Origin: Chitinophaga sancti
Lineage (GTDB): Bacteria; Bacteroidota; Bacteroidia; Chitinophagales; Chitinophagaceae
Length of the DNA: 64,000 nt
Assembly (NCBI RefSeq): GCF_034087045.1
Contig: NZ_CP139247.1
Location: 7,218,001 to 7,282,000 of the forward strand
Direction: 5' to 3'
In this document: piece by piece, positions 15,147 through 23,536 of the stretch
How positions within the stretch are numbered: the first letter of the stretch is position 1
How the letters are laid out: each line of letters begins with the position of its first letter
Made by a program: the position numbers and the translations under genes
The notes under the pieces: generated by a model
The model's database searches: none
Told to the model about the DNA's origin: nothing
The model's input: the letters and a program-made list of their open reading frames with translations, nothing else

Positions 15147-16310
15147 ATGTATAAATTCCTCCTCTCCTTCATTATTTCGGCCTCTTTCCTGCTGCCGGCA
15201 AAGGCACAGGTCATTACCGGGGCAGACCGGACAGCGGAATATCTTCCCCTGCTCAAAGGCAAAAGAGTCGCTCTCCTGGTCAATCAGACAGCCACGATTG
15301 GCAATACGCACCTCGTAGATTCATTGTTGAAACTAAAGGTGAATATCATAAAGATCTTCAGCCCTGAACACGGCTTCAGAGGCAAGGCAGACGCCGGCGA
15401 AAAAGTAGGCAACAGCAAAGATGCCGCCACTGGTCTCACCATTGTATCGCTCTATGGCAAACATAGAAAAGCTGATGCCAATGATCTGAAAGATGTAGAC
15501 ATCCTCATCTTTGATATCCAGGATGTAGGCACCCGATTCTATACATACATCTCCTCTTTACAGGAACTGATGGAGTCTGCTGGTGAAAATAATAAACCAC
15601 TCATTGTTCTGGACCGGCCAAATCCAAATGGTCATTATGTAGATGGCCCTGTTCTGGATACGGCGCTTCGTTCTTTTGTCGGCATGCAACCCATCCCTAT
15701 CGTACATGGCCTCACTGTGGGTGAATATGCAAAACTACTGAATGGTGAAAAATGGCTGAAGAACGGTGTGCAATGTAAACTCACTGTGATCACCTGCAAA
15801 CAGTATGATCACCACACCTACTACGAACTGCCCGTGAAACCCTCTCCCAACCTGCCTAACATGGCAGCTATCTATCTCTATCCAAGTACGTGCCTCTTTG
15901 AAGGTACTGCACTGAGTCTGGGCAGAGGTACGGACCTGCCTTTCCAGGTGTTTGGGAGTCCTGAGTTTCCTAAGAACCTGTACTCATTTACACCGCATTC
16001 TACAGAAGGTGCGAAAGAACCTCCGCTGAAGGATGTAACCTGCTATGGTTATAACCTGACGGGTACACCGGCAGAGAGTAGAGCGAAGATGAACAACCAG
16101 GTACAATTGAAATGGCTCATTCAGGCTTATCAGTTGTTCCCGAATAAGGATAAATTTTTCATCAGCAGTTTCAACAGGTTAGCAGGGAATACTACCTTGC
16201 AGCAGCAAATCAAACAAGGCTTGAGCGAGGCTGCTATTCGCCAGAGCTGGGAACCGGCTTTGAGTCATTTTAAAACTATCAGGAAGAAATATTTACTATA
16301 TGCAGAGTGA
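15147..16310 (+). CDS. DUF1343 (NamZ-like) exported protein, possible exo-N-acetylmuramidase
   Basis: 387 residues with a signal peptide (about 1-20, ending LLPAKAQ). The family core is clear: VALLVNQTATIGNTHLVDSL, FSPEHGFRG, DILIFDIQDVGTRFYTYISS and LDRPNPNGHYVDGP. NamZ of Bacillus, a member of this family, removes terminal N-acetylmuramic acid from peptidoglycan fragments; the same role in periplasmic cell-wall recycling is inferred here. A -7 element sits right in front of the ATG. The last 11 bases overlap the start of fmt, so the two genes are translationally coupled or at least cotranscribed. Confidence 0.85.
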   Translation: MYKFLLSFIISASFLLPAKAQVITGADRTAEYLPLLKGKRVALLVNQTATIGNTHLVDSLLKLKVNIIKIFSPEHGFRGKADAGEKVGNSKDAATGLTIVSLYGKHRKADANDLKDVDILIFDIQDVGTRFYTYISSLQELMESAGENNKPLIVLDRPNPNGHYVDGPVLDTALRSFVGMQPIPIVHGLTVGEYAKLLNGEKWLKNGVQCKLTVITCKQYDHHTYYELPVKPSPNLPNMAAIYLYPSTCLFEGTALSLGRGTDLPFQVFGSPEFPKNLYSFTPHSTEGAKEPPLKDVTCYGYNLTGTPAESRAKMNNQVQLKWLIQAYQLFPNKDKFFISSFNRLAGNTTLQQQIKQGLSEAAIRQSWEPALSHFKTIRKKYLLYAE

Positions 16311-17232
16311 GTCTCTTAGGATCGTATTTATGGGTACACCAGATTTTGCAGTGGCGTCACTGGATATACTGGTACAGAATGGATTTAATGTGGTAGGTGT
16401 AATTACGGCGCCTGATAAGCCGGCGGGCCGTGGGTTACAACTGCAGGAGAGTGCGGTGAAGAAGTATGCGGTGAGTAAAGGATTGCATGTGATGCAGCCG
16501 GAAAAGTTGAAGAATCCAGAGTTTCTGGAAGAGTTGAGGGGGTTGAACGCAGACCTGCAGGTGGTGGTAGCGTTTAGGATGCTGCCGGAGGTGGTGTGGG
16601 ATATGCCGAGATTAGGGACGATCAATGTGCATGGGTCTTTGCTCCCGAATTATAGAGGGGCGGCCCCGATTAACTGGGCGATTATTAATGGGGAGAAAGA
16701 GTCGGGAGTGACAACGTTTAAGTTGCAGCATGAAATTGATACGGGCGATGTGATGTTTAGTCAGGCGGTGGCGATAAGAGAGGATGAAACAGCGGGAGAA
16801 TTGCATGATGCATTGATGGCGACAGGGGCTGAGCTGTTGTTGAAAACGGTGACGGCTATTGCGAAGGGAGATGTGCATGAGGTGCCGCAGGCGGATATTA
16901 AGGCGGAGGATATTAAGCATGCGCCGAAGATATTTAAAGAAGATTGTCAGATTAAGTGGGAGGGTTCAATTGATCATATTTATAATCTCGTTAGGGGATT
17001 GAGTCCTTATCCTACTGCGTGGGCGACTTTGCAGGGGAAGAGTGTGAAGATATTTAAAGCGACGAAGGAGAAGACGGTTCCTTCTGTAGCTCCCGGTGAG
17101 TTTGTGACGGATGGGAAGAGCTATTTAAAAATAGCGGCGAGTGATGGGTATTTGAGTTTGGTGGAGATACAAATGGAGGGGAAAAAGCGGATGGATATTG
17201 AGGCGTTCTTACGAGGGTTTAGGGCGAATTGA
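16300..17232 (+). CDS. fmt: Methionyl-tRNA formyltransferase
   Basis: 310 residues, the normal length. Fmt formylates the initiator methionyl-tRNA with 10-formyl-tetrahydrofolate. Motifs: FMGTPDFAVASLDIL near the N-terminus, INVHGSLLPNYRGAAPINWA with the formyl-folate site, and a C-terminal tRNA-binding domain (IYNLVRGLSPYPTAWATLQG). It overlaps the preceding gene by 11 bp. The 3' part uses markedly more GGG and GTG codons than the upstream gene. A T-tracted terminator and a second long hairpin follow. Confidence 0.95.
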   Translation: MQSESLRIVFMGTPDFAVASLDILVQNGFNVVGVITAPDKPAGRGLQLQESAVKKYAVSKGLHVMQPEKLKNPEFLEELRGLNADLQVVVAFRMLPEVVWDMPRLGTINVHGSLLPNYRGAAPINWAIINGEKESGVTTFKLQHEIDTGDVMFSQAVAIREDETAGELHDALMATGAELLLKTVTAIAKGDVHEVPQADIKAEDIKHAPKIFKEDCQIKWEGSIDHIYNLVRGLSPYPTAWATLQGKSVKIFKATKEKTVPSVAPGEFVTDGKSYLKIAASDGYLSLVEIQMEGKKRMDIEAFLRGFRAN

Positions 17233-17261
17233 TAAGTGAATGAATGCTCAAATTAATAGGC

Positions 17262-17298
17262 AAAAAAAAGCCTTCATCTTCGATGAAGGCTTTTTTTT
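17262..17298 (+). terminator. Intrinsic terminator of fmt
   Basis: A 17-bp stem (17262-17278 with 17282-17298), GC core with an 8-T tail. Confidence 0.93.
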
Positions 17299-17304
17299 GT
17301 GAGT

Positions 17305-17346
17305 CGAAAGGTGTTGCTTTTGCTGTCGCAAAAGCAACACCTTTCG
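17305..17346. terminator. Long perfect hairpin with the CTTTTGC core
   Basis: An 18-bp perfect stem (17305-17322 with 17329-17346), 6-base loop. It resembles hairpins at 38359 and 50923 in its CTTTT(G/A)C core. Confidence 0.75.
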
Positions 17347-17379
17347 GTATAAGATTGCGGTTCTTTGTGCTTTGTTCTT

Positions 17380-17414
17380 AGTTACTAAGAATTAGTTATT
17401 AGTTCTTAGTAACT
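17380..17414. repeat. AT-rich inverted and direct repeats after the LysM gene
   Basis: AGTTACTAAGAA (17380-17391) and its inverse TTCTTAGTAACT (17403-17414) form a 12-bp stem. Related TTAGTTATTAGTTCTTAG words are in between. It may end the leftward LysM transcript. Confidence 0.6.
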
Positions 17415-17426
17415 AGTTCTTGGTTT

Positions 17427-18422
17427 CTAATTCTCGTAGCTCAATTCACAGTAGAACTTCGGATCATTTGTACCCAATGCTTCCAGCGCTGAATCACTCA
17501 ATTTAATAATCAAACCAGCATTCTGCTTGATCTGCGGAATCGTCTCCAACACTTTCGCATAAATATACTTTCCATTCAGCGGGTTCGTTACTTTAATGAT
17601 CGTACCTCGCTGCGCTGTATTGTGCAATGCATAATATTTACCTGCAGCTGCATTACTCTTGAACCAACCTCCAGGCCCTTTTTCTGTAGTAGCATTTTTA
17701 CCATTGCCCGTCTGCTGTAAATACAATGATTCAAATGTAGAACCTGCGGTTGTCACTGGCTTGGTTGTTTCTGCAGGAGCAGGAGCCGGTGCTGGTGTAG
17801 ATGGTGCCGGATTAGACTCTACTGGCGGAGCAGGGTTATTATTACTAACCGGAGCTGTCGGTGTAGGTGCCGGCGTATTATTTACCGGAGCAGGCGTTGG
17901 CGCCGGCGTAGATGGTGTAGGAGATGGTGTAGGAGCTGGTGCTGGTGTCGGATTGTGAGCAACCGCTCCACCACCGCCGCCTTTCAGGTAACCAATGATC
18001 ACATAGGTATCCTTCTTCAACCCATCGCCAGACATGTTGTTCCAACGGCGGATATTATCCAGCGGTACCTTGTTATGATTGAGACTCAGGCGATACAATG
18101 TCTCGCTGGCTTCTACTTTATGATACAATGGCGCACCACCACTTGCGGCATCCGCCTTTTGCGAGAAGTTTGTACTATTCAGCGGGATCTTGACATTCTG
18201 TCCCAGCTGCAGCCCTTTATCGGCCGAAATGTTATTCTCCGCCGCTATATCCTTGATAGGCAGGCTGAATGTCCTGCCCAGGCTATATAAAGTTTCACCT
18301 TTTTTCACCGTGTGCAATACATACAAGTCAGGAGTAGTTCCCTGCACCTGGATGATATCCTGTGCATACGCGCCTGCTACTGATAATACAAGTACCGCTA
18401 ATGTCATGAACGATTTTACCAT
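17427..18422 (-). CDS. Exported LysM peptidoglycan-binding protein with RlpA-like C-terminal domain
   Basis: 331 residues from ATG 18422 (MVKSFMTLAVLVLSVAGAYA, a signal peptide). The longer frame would need a TTG overlapping a promoter-like TAATTTAG. Two LysM repeats follow: VLHTVKKGETLYSLGRTFSL (about residues 35-80) and YHKVEASETLYRLSLNHNKV (about 100-145). A Pro/Ala/Thr/Asn low-complexity linker of about 70 residues comes next. The C-terminal 95 residues (YYALHNTAQRGTIIKVTNPL ... IYAKVLETIPQ) resemble the double-psi beta-barrel found in RlpA-type proteins. It is expected to bind peptidoglycan in the periplasm. Whether it has lytic activity cannot be told. Confidence 0.85.
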   Translation of the reverse strand: MVKSFMTLAVLVLSVAGAYAQDIIQVQGTTPDLYVLHTVKKGETLYSLGRTFSLPIKDIAAENNISADKGLQLGQNVKIPLNSTNFSQKADAASGGAPLYHKVEASETLYRLSLNHNKVPLDNIRRWNNMSGDGLKKDTYVIIGYLKGGGGGAVAHNPTPAPAPTPSPTPSTPAPTPAPVNNTPAPTPTAPVSNNNPAPPVESNPAPSTPAPAPAPAETTKPVTTAGSTFESLYLQQTGNGKNATTEKGPGGWFKSNAAAGKYYALHNTAQRGTIIKVTNPLNGKYIYAKVLETIPQIKQNAGLIIKLSDSALEALGTNDPKFYCELSYEN

Positions 18423-18491
18423 ACTTCGCTGTTTATACCTTTCGGGCAACTAAATTATAAATATTTTATGGTTTGAAACCTATACCTGATT

Positions 18492-19874
18492 TCAAGCCTG
18501 AATTTCTTTCAGAATACGGAGTTCCTTAGGATAATAATTATTGATACGGTTTGGCAATACCTTGGCCCAGCCCAGCGACATTTCTCCATATTGCATTAAT
18601 GCCCATCCTTTTATAGCTACATCAATGGCAGGATCCTCTTTTCTCAGGTACTTCAATGCCTGTTCACGGGTCAATGCTACTTTTTGCACATCGCCTGCCA
18701 CCAAAGGACTCATGGACAGCTGGTGATCAGGTATCAGTTCCTTTGCGGCCAACTGACCTGCTTTGACCCCAGCCTTTCGCAAATATAAGTGCTGCTGCAA
18801 TACGGAGACAGCTGGTTGCATCATTTCAGGGAATAATAGTACCTCGCCCTGATGCGCCATCATGAAGATACCGTCACTGTCCTGTAACCACGGGGTCACC
18901 TTATCCCTGTCTTTTTTATCGACTGCTGTGAGTGTATTCCGCTGTTTCTTAGTGCTATATTCCTCTCCTGATTTTCTGCGGAAGCAGGTAATAAAGAACC
19001 CCTCTCCCTTTACTCTATCAGGATAAAAACGATATCCTTCTGCTGCGGTTTTTACAATGTGCCAGTCAGGTTGTAAAGGCACCGGTATATTTTCCAGCTC
19101 AAAATTAGCCTGTAACCAGTCCATGATCTCCTCATCTTCTTCCCTGCTGTAAGAGCAGGTGGCGTAGATCAGGATACCTCCTTCTTTCAGCGCCGGCATG
19201 GCATCGGCCAGGATCCTTTGCTGTCGCTGACTACACAACATCACATTTTCTTCTGACCACTCATTGATCGCCTCCGGTTCCCTGCGAAACAATCCTGAAC
19301 CAGAACAAGGCGCATCGACCACCATCACATCGAAGAAACCCGGCAACCGACCAAAATCACGGGGATCATTGTTTGTAACCACCACGTTGGCAGCTCCCCA
19401 CCTGGAAAGATTGTCTCCCAGCAGCGCAGCCCGGGTTTTGATCACCTCATTGGATACCAACAAGCTCTCCGGACTGATCAAAGACTGCAACAATGTAGAT
19501 TTACCACCCGGTGAAGCACAGAGGTCCAGCACTTTGAGGGGAGCAGTCAGGTCACATGCCTGCCGTAATACCTGTTCCAGAAACATGGAAGAAGCCTCCT
19601 GAACGTAGTAAGCCCCTGCGTGAAAATATGGATCAAATGTAAAAGACGGCCTTTCAGCCAGATAATACCCGTCAGTCGTCCATGGGACCCGGCTATACCC
19701 ATTGGTAGCCAATTCTCCCAGTATTTTTTCTGTCGTGTCCCTATCCTTTATCTTGTTCGGATTAATACGCAGCGAAGTCACCTTTTCTTCCGCCGCATGT
19801 ACACGCAAAAAAGCTGCCAAATCCATTTCAGGCAGCGAAATCAGACTATCAGTAAATTTTTTTGGAAGATCCAA
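18492..19874 (-). CDS. RsmB/RsmF-family rRNA cytosine-C5 methyltransferase
   Basis: 460 residues. The start is a TTG at 19874. It is supported because the coding sense begins right there (LPKKFTDSLISLPEMDLAAF, the usual N-terminal helices), whereas the first ATG is at residue 17. Motifs of the NOL1/NOP2/Sun family are present: VLDLCASPGGKSTLLQSL (SAM site), VVDAPCSGSGLFRREPEAIN with the PC cysteine, and LIYATCSYSREEDEE with the catalytic TCS cysteine. A C-terminal extension with a PUA-like stretch (ALKYLRKEDPAIDV ... WALMQYGEMSLGWAKVLPNR) resembles RsmF, which makes m5C1407 in 16S rRNA. The exact target base is inferred. Confidence 0.9.
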   Translation of the reverse strand: MDLPKKFTDSLISLPEMDLAAFLRVHAAEEKVTSLRINPNKIKDRDTTEKILGELATNGYSRVPWTTDGYYLAERPSFTFDPYFHAGAYYVQEASSMFLEQVLRQACDLTAPLKVLDLCASPGGKSTLLQSLISPESLLVSNEVIKTRAALLGDNLSRWGAANVVVTNNDPRDFGRLPGFFDVMVVDAPCSGSGLFRREPEAINEWSEENVMLCSQRQQRILADAMPALKEGGILIYATCSYSREEDEEIMDWLQANFELENIPVPLQPDWHIVKTAAEGYRFYPDRVKGEGFFITCFRRKSGEEYSTKKQRNTLTAVDKKDRDKVTPWLQDSDGIFMMAHQGEVLLFPEMMQPAVSVLQQHLYLRKAGVKAGQLAAKELIPDHQLSMSPLVAGDVQKVALTREQALKYLRKEDPAIDVAIKGWALMQYGEMSLGWAKVLPNRINNYYPKELRILKEIQA

Positions 19875-19930
19875 CCCGCTTTTTGCGGCAAAATACAGAA
19901 AATAAAGGTATGATCGGCTCAGATAAATTT

Positions 19931-20384
19931 AAACGGATCGAACGGGTAAATGCTAAAATTACAGAGATCAACGGCTAAAATAGTTAAACGGATCGAACGG
20001 GTAGATGCTGAAATCACAGAGATCAACGGCTAAAATAGTTAAACAGATCGAACGGGTAAATGCTGAAATCACAGAGATCAACGGCTAAAATAGTTAAACA
20101 GATCGAACGGGTAAATGCTGAAATCATAGAGATCAACGGCTAAAATAGTTAAACGGATCGAACGGGTAGATGCTGAAATCACAGAGATCAATGGCTAAAA
20201 TAGTTAAACAGATCGAACGGGTAAATGCTAAAATCACAGAGATCAACGGCTAAAATAGTTAAACGGATCGAACGGGTAGATGCTGAAATCACAGAGATCA
20301 ATGGCTAAAATAGTTAAACGGATCGAACGGATAGATGCTGAAATCACAGAGATCAACGGCTAAAATAGTTAAACGGATCGAACG
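19931..20384. repeat. 55-bp tandem array, eight full copies plus a partial ninth
   Basis: Units begin at 19931, 19986, 20041, 20096, 20151, 20206, 20261 and 20316, with a broken copy from 20371. The period is exactly 55 bp with no indels. Copies differ at a few fixed sites: AAACGG/AAACAG, GGTAAA/GGTAGA, TGCTAA/TGCTGA, CAACGG/CAATGG. Units abut directly, with no spacers and no coding potential of note. The whole gene-free region is 19875-20523 (649 bp); the array fills most of it. Confidence 0.95.
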
Positions 20385-20485
20385 CATTCCCAGCGAACGG
20401 ACCGAATGCCAACAGTAATGACAGTGTTTTTCAAGGGCTAATTAAATATAGTTCAGGCCGTAAGTTATAATTATTTCGCACCTGT

Positions 20486-20557
20486 GCTATCTCCGTGATC
20501 TACATCTACGCTATCTCCGTGATCTACACCTGCGCTATCTCCGCAATCAATTGCTGC
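20486..20557. repeat. 24-bp repeat x3 spanning the pntB stop codon
   Basis: GCTATCTCCG recurs at 20486, 20510 and 20534. The unit at 20534 lies in the pntB coding end (encoding AEIAQV plus the stop) and the other two lie downstream. Because 24 is a multiple of three, each copy keeps the gene's frame. Confidence 0.9.
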
Positions 20558-21900
20558 ATCACAGCTTTCGCATCTCCAAACAGCATCGCTGTCTTTGGCC
20601 TGAAAAACAATTCATTCTCTATGCCTGCATAACCAGGCTTCATACTTCTTTTATTGACAATCACTGTTTTTGCACCTTCTACTTCTAATATCGGCATGCC
20701 GTAAATTGGCGAGGCAGGATCACTTTTGGCGGCCGGATTCACTACATCATTAGCACCTAATACCAGCACTACATCGGTTGTATTGAACCGGGGATTTGCC
20801 TGTTCCATTTCCAGTAATTTTTCATAGGGTACATCTGCTTCTGCCAGCAACACATTCATATGTCCCGGCATTCGTCCTGCTACCGGATGAATGGCATATC
20901 TTACCTCTACACCTTTTCCTTCCAGCAATACTTCTAATTCATGACAGGCATGCTGCGCCTGTGCTACTGCCAATCCATATCCGGGTACAATCATTACCTT
21001 ATGTGCATAAGCTAATACAACTGCGGTATCTGACAAACTGATCTCCCTGTATGCGCCTTGTTCCTTATGACTGCTAGTAGTATTACTTCCACCAAAACTG
21101 CCGATCAATACATTCTTCAGGGAACGGTTCATTGCTTTACACATCAGGATCGTTAAAATCGTTCCTGCAGAACCTACTAATATACCACCTGTCAGCATCA
21201 CGGGATTATCATACAAAAACCCGCCACATGCCGCTGCCACACCAGTAAATGAATTCAGCAATGAAATCACCACAGGCATATCCGCACCTCCTATCGGCAA
21301 CACAAAAAACACTCCATATAACAGCGATAATAGTAGCACGACCAACATGCACCACAACATTGTAACCGGCTGCACTCCTATTACGAATGCAGCGACGGCT
21401 ACAATTACCACAAGCAAGAATATGTTGAAAATATGCTGACCTTTGAAGGCAATGTCTTTGATCTTTCCATTTAGTTTTCCCCATGCAATCACGGATCCTG
21501 CAAATGATACGCTGCCAATTATTAATCCTGCAATAATGATAAGTAAATGCAGGCTTCCTGTTGCTGCATTTACATGCTCAAACTCTACTATCGATATCAA
21601 TGCCGCACACGCCCCTCCCATCCCATTGAATATACTTACCATCTCCGGCATAGCCGTCATCTTCACCTTCCTTGCAGACACCAATCCAATCACCCCTCCT
21701 ATCAATAATCCGCCTGCGATCCACCAGAAATTATGCAGGTGTTCCCCATTGCGCGTATATAAAAATATCGTACCCAGTATCGCGATCGTCATCCCTCCCG
21801 CGGCTATGAGATTGCCTTTGCGGGCAGTGGCGGGATGACTTAACATTTTCAGGCCAACAATAAATGTAACAGAGCCAATCAGGTATATCAATGATAACAT
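20524..21900 (-). CDS. pntB: NAD(P) transhydrogenase subunit beta
   Basis: 458 residues. PntB supplies most of the membrane domain (about nine helices, residues 1-265) and the NADP(H)-binding domain III. The latter shows VIVPGYG-type binding (KVMIVPGYGLAVAQAQH), GRMPGHMNVLLAEADVPY and VLVLGANDVVNPAAKSDPAS. The complex couples hydride transfer from NADH to NADP+ to proton entry across the inner membrane, supplying NADPH. It is the last gene of the leftward pntA1-pntA2-pntB operon, 3 bp after pntA2. The final codons are tandemly repeated past the stop. Confidence 0.96.
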   Translation of the reverse strand: MLSLIYLIGSVTFIVGLKMLSHPATARKGNLIAAGGMTIAILGTIFLYTRNGEHLHNFWWIAGGLLIGGVIGLVSARKVKMTAMPEMVSIFNGMGGACAALISIVEFEHVNAATGSLHLLIIIAGLIIGSVSFAGSVIAWGKLNGKIKDIAFKGQHIFNIFLLVVIVAVAAFVIGVQPVTMLWCMLVVLLLSLLYGVFFVLPIGGADMPVVISLLNSFTGVAAACGGFLYDNPVMLTGGILVGSAGTILTILMCKAMNRSLKNVLIGSFGGSNTTSSHKEQGAYREISLSDTAVVLAYAHKVMIVPGYGLAVAQAQHACHELEVLLEGKGVEVRYAIHPVAGRMPGHMNVLLAEADVPYEKLLEMEQANPRFNTTDVVLVLGANDVVNPAAKSDPASPIYGMPILEVEGAKTVIVNKRSMKPGYAGIENELFFRPKTAMLFGDAKAVMQQLIAEIAQV

Positions 21901-21903
21901 GAA

Positions 21904-22215
21904 CTATTTATTTTTCTTTGACTTGAACATTTCCAGCATACGGTCCGTCACCACAAAACCACCGACTACATTCAGTGTGCCTAAGATGACAGCGAGAAAA
22001 CCTAAGATCAGTGCGAGGTAATTATCTTTCTCCGCCTCTCCCATCACGATGATAGCACCAATAATCACTACCCCATGAATGGCATTGGCACCACTCATCA
22101 GGGGTGTATGTAATACCGACGGTACACGGGAAATAACTTCTATACCCAGAAAAACGGAGAGTATCACCACATAGGTCATCTCCATATGTTGTTCGAAAAA
22201 CGAAAAAAGGTCCAT
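21904..22215 (-). CDS. pntA2: NAD(P) transhydrogenase subunit alpha part 2 (membrane domain)
   Basis: 103 residues, the split-off C-terminal membrane part of the alpha subunit. Three to four hydrophobic helices are visible: YVVILSVFLGIEVISRVPS, AIHGVVIIGAIIVMG and YLALILGFLAVILGTLNVVG. The sequence GFVVTDRMLEMFK near the end is typical. It sits 7 bp after pntA1 and 3 bp before pntB, the usual three-gene order in Bacteroidota. The start at 22215 (MDLFSFFEQHMEMTYVV) is plausible. Confidence 0.93.
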   Translation of the reverse strand: MDLFSFFEQHMEMTYVVILSVFLGIEVISRVPSVLHTPLMSGANAIHGVVIIGAIIVMGEAEKDNYLALILGFLAVILGTLNVVGGFVVTDRMLEMFKSKKNK

Positions 22216-22222
22216 TGTGCTA

Positions 22223-23338
22223 TTATTTTAATACGGCCTGTAGTCTTTCACTGGTCACTGCACCTTCGTGGGTGATACAGGCCCCTTTTACGATATCGTC
22301 TTGTAGGTTATTGACTAACTGACCGTCTTTGATCAGTAGTTGCAGGAAATTGAATACGTTCTTAGCATACAGTTTACTGGCATCAGCAGGCATACTGGCT
22401 GCAAGATTGGAATCACCAATGATGGTAATACCATTGTGCAGGATGGTGGCCTGGTCCCTGGTCAGGGCGGTGTTTCCCCCTGTACCTGCGGCTAGGTCTA
22501 CGATCACACTACCGGCACGCATACTGTTGATCATATCTTCTGATACCAATACCGGTGCGCGTTTTCCGGGTATCTGTGCGGTAGTGATCACGATATCTGC
22601 TTTCGCAATACTGGCGGCGATCAGGGCTTCCTGTTGTTGTTTGTAATCAGCTGATTGTTCTACTGCATAACCACCTGCATGCGAGGCATCGGCAGCGCCT
22701 TCTACGGAGATGAATTTAGCGCCGAGACTCATCACTTCTTCTCTTACTACCGGTCGGGTATCAAATACTTCGACCACCCCTCCTAGTCTGCGTGCAGTGG
22801 CAATGGCCTGTAACCCTGCTACGCCGGCGCCCAGTATCAATACTTTGGCAGGTGCAATAGTTCCTGCTGCTGTCATGAACATGGGGAAATAACGGCCATA
22901 CGAGACGGCTGCTATCAATACTGCTTTGTAACCGGCAATGTTCGCCTGTGAGCTCAGTATATCCATCGATTGTGCACGCGTAGTTCGGGGTATGTTGTCA
23001 AGACTATAAGTAGTGAGAGCATGCGCAGCCCATTGCTGCATTAATTCGTGGTGATGCAATGGTTGATAAACACCGGCTAAGATAGTGCCGGCCCGGAGTA
23101 ACTGCCAATCTTCCGGAATCTGTATGCTGCATACCAGATCGGATTGTTGCAGGATTTCCTGCCTGGGTCTGACAGCGGCCCCGGCCTGTATATAGGTATC
23201 ATCGGCATAAAAAGCAGCTGCGCCCGCATCTGGTTCTACCCAAACAGTTCCGCCCTGTTTTCCCAGCTGCTTTACTATGTCCGGTACTAAAGAAACCCTT
23301 TTTTCTGGTAGCTGTTCTTTTAGAACCCCTATAATCAT
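22223..23338 (-). CDS. pntA1: NAD(P) transhydrogenase subunit alpha part 1 (NAD-binding)
   Basis: 371 residues. It is the soluble NAD(H)-binding domain I: MIIGVLKEQLPEKRVSLVPD at the N-terminus, LILGAGVAGLQAIATARRLG as Rossmann motif, and VIVDLAAGTGGNTALT. It resembles alanine dehydrogenase, but the adjacent pntA2 and pntB settle the identity. It is the first gene of the operon. CATTCAGT at the start codon and ACTGAATG 11 bp upstream form an inverted repeat (23336-23362) that could be an operator or an RNA hairpin over the start. Confidence 0.95.
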   Translation of the reverse strand: MIIGVLKEQLPEKRVSLVPDIVKQLGKQGGTVWVEPDAGAAAFYADDTYIQAGAAVRPRQEILQQSDLVCSIQIPEDWQLLRAGTILAGVYQPLHHHELMQQWAAHALTTYSLDNIPRTTRAQSMDILSSQANIAGYKAVLIAAVSYGRYFPMFMTAAGTIAPAKVLILGAGVAGLQAIATARRLGGVVEVFDTRPVVREEVMSLGAKFISVEGAADASHAGGYAVEQSADYKQQQEALIAASIAKADIVITTAQIPGKRAPVLVSEDMINSMRAGSVIVDLAAGTGGNTALTRDQATILHNGITIIGDSNLAASMPADASKLYAKNVFNFLQLLIKDGQLVNNLQDDIVKGACITHEGAVTSERLQAVLK

Positions 23339-23362
23339 TCAGTGGAATTTATGTACTGAATG
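23336..23362. promoter_or_regulatory. 8-bp inverted repeat over the pntA1 start codon
   Basis: CATTCAGT (23336-23343, includes the start codon) is inverted at 23355-23362. It may be an operator or an mRNA hairpin occluding initiation. Purely structural evidence. Confidence 0.3.
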
Positions 23363-23408
23363 TACGGTTCTTTTTTGCCATAAACAAAAACGCATTTTAT
23401 AAAAAAAT

Positions 23409-23451
23409 CGCCGTTTATTACTGATGTCACAGGCATCAGCAATAAACGGCG
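23409..23451 (-). terminator. Intrinsic terminator of the hemH-hemG operon
   Basis: An 11-bp outer stem (23409-23419 with 23441-23451) plus a 6-bp inner stem. On the minus strand it is followed by a run of seven T residues. Confidence 0.88.
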
Positions 23452-23460
23452 GGAAAGGAT

Positions 23461-23500
23461 GGCCTGCGGCCGGCTTTAAAAGATGGCCTGCAGCAGGCTT
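23461..23500. repeat. Two copies of a GGCCTGCGGCCGGCTT-type element
   Basis: GGCCTGCGGCCGGCTT at 23461-23476 is followed by GGCCTGCAGCAGGCTT at 23485-23500. The first form occurs again, identically, at 50973-50988. Confidence 0.7.
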
Positions 23501-23536
23501 AAAAAATTGAAATAAGTGATTACGTTTTTTTTAAAA

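Noticed and set aside
19931..20384. CRISPR array
   Set aside because: Units are directly adjacent with an exact 55-bp period and no unique spacers, and there is no cas gene in the window.
22223..23338. Alanine dehydrogenase
   Set aside because: Similar fold and motifs, but pntA2 and pntB follow within a few bases, so it is the transhydrogenase alpha subunit.
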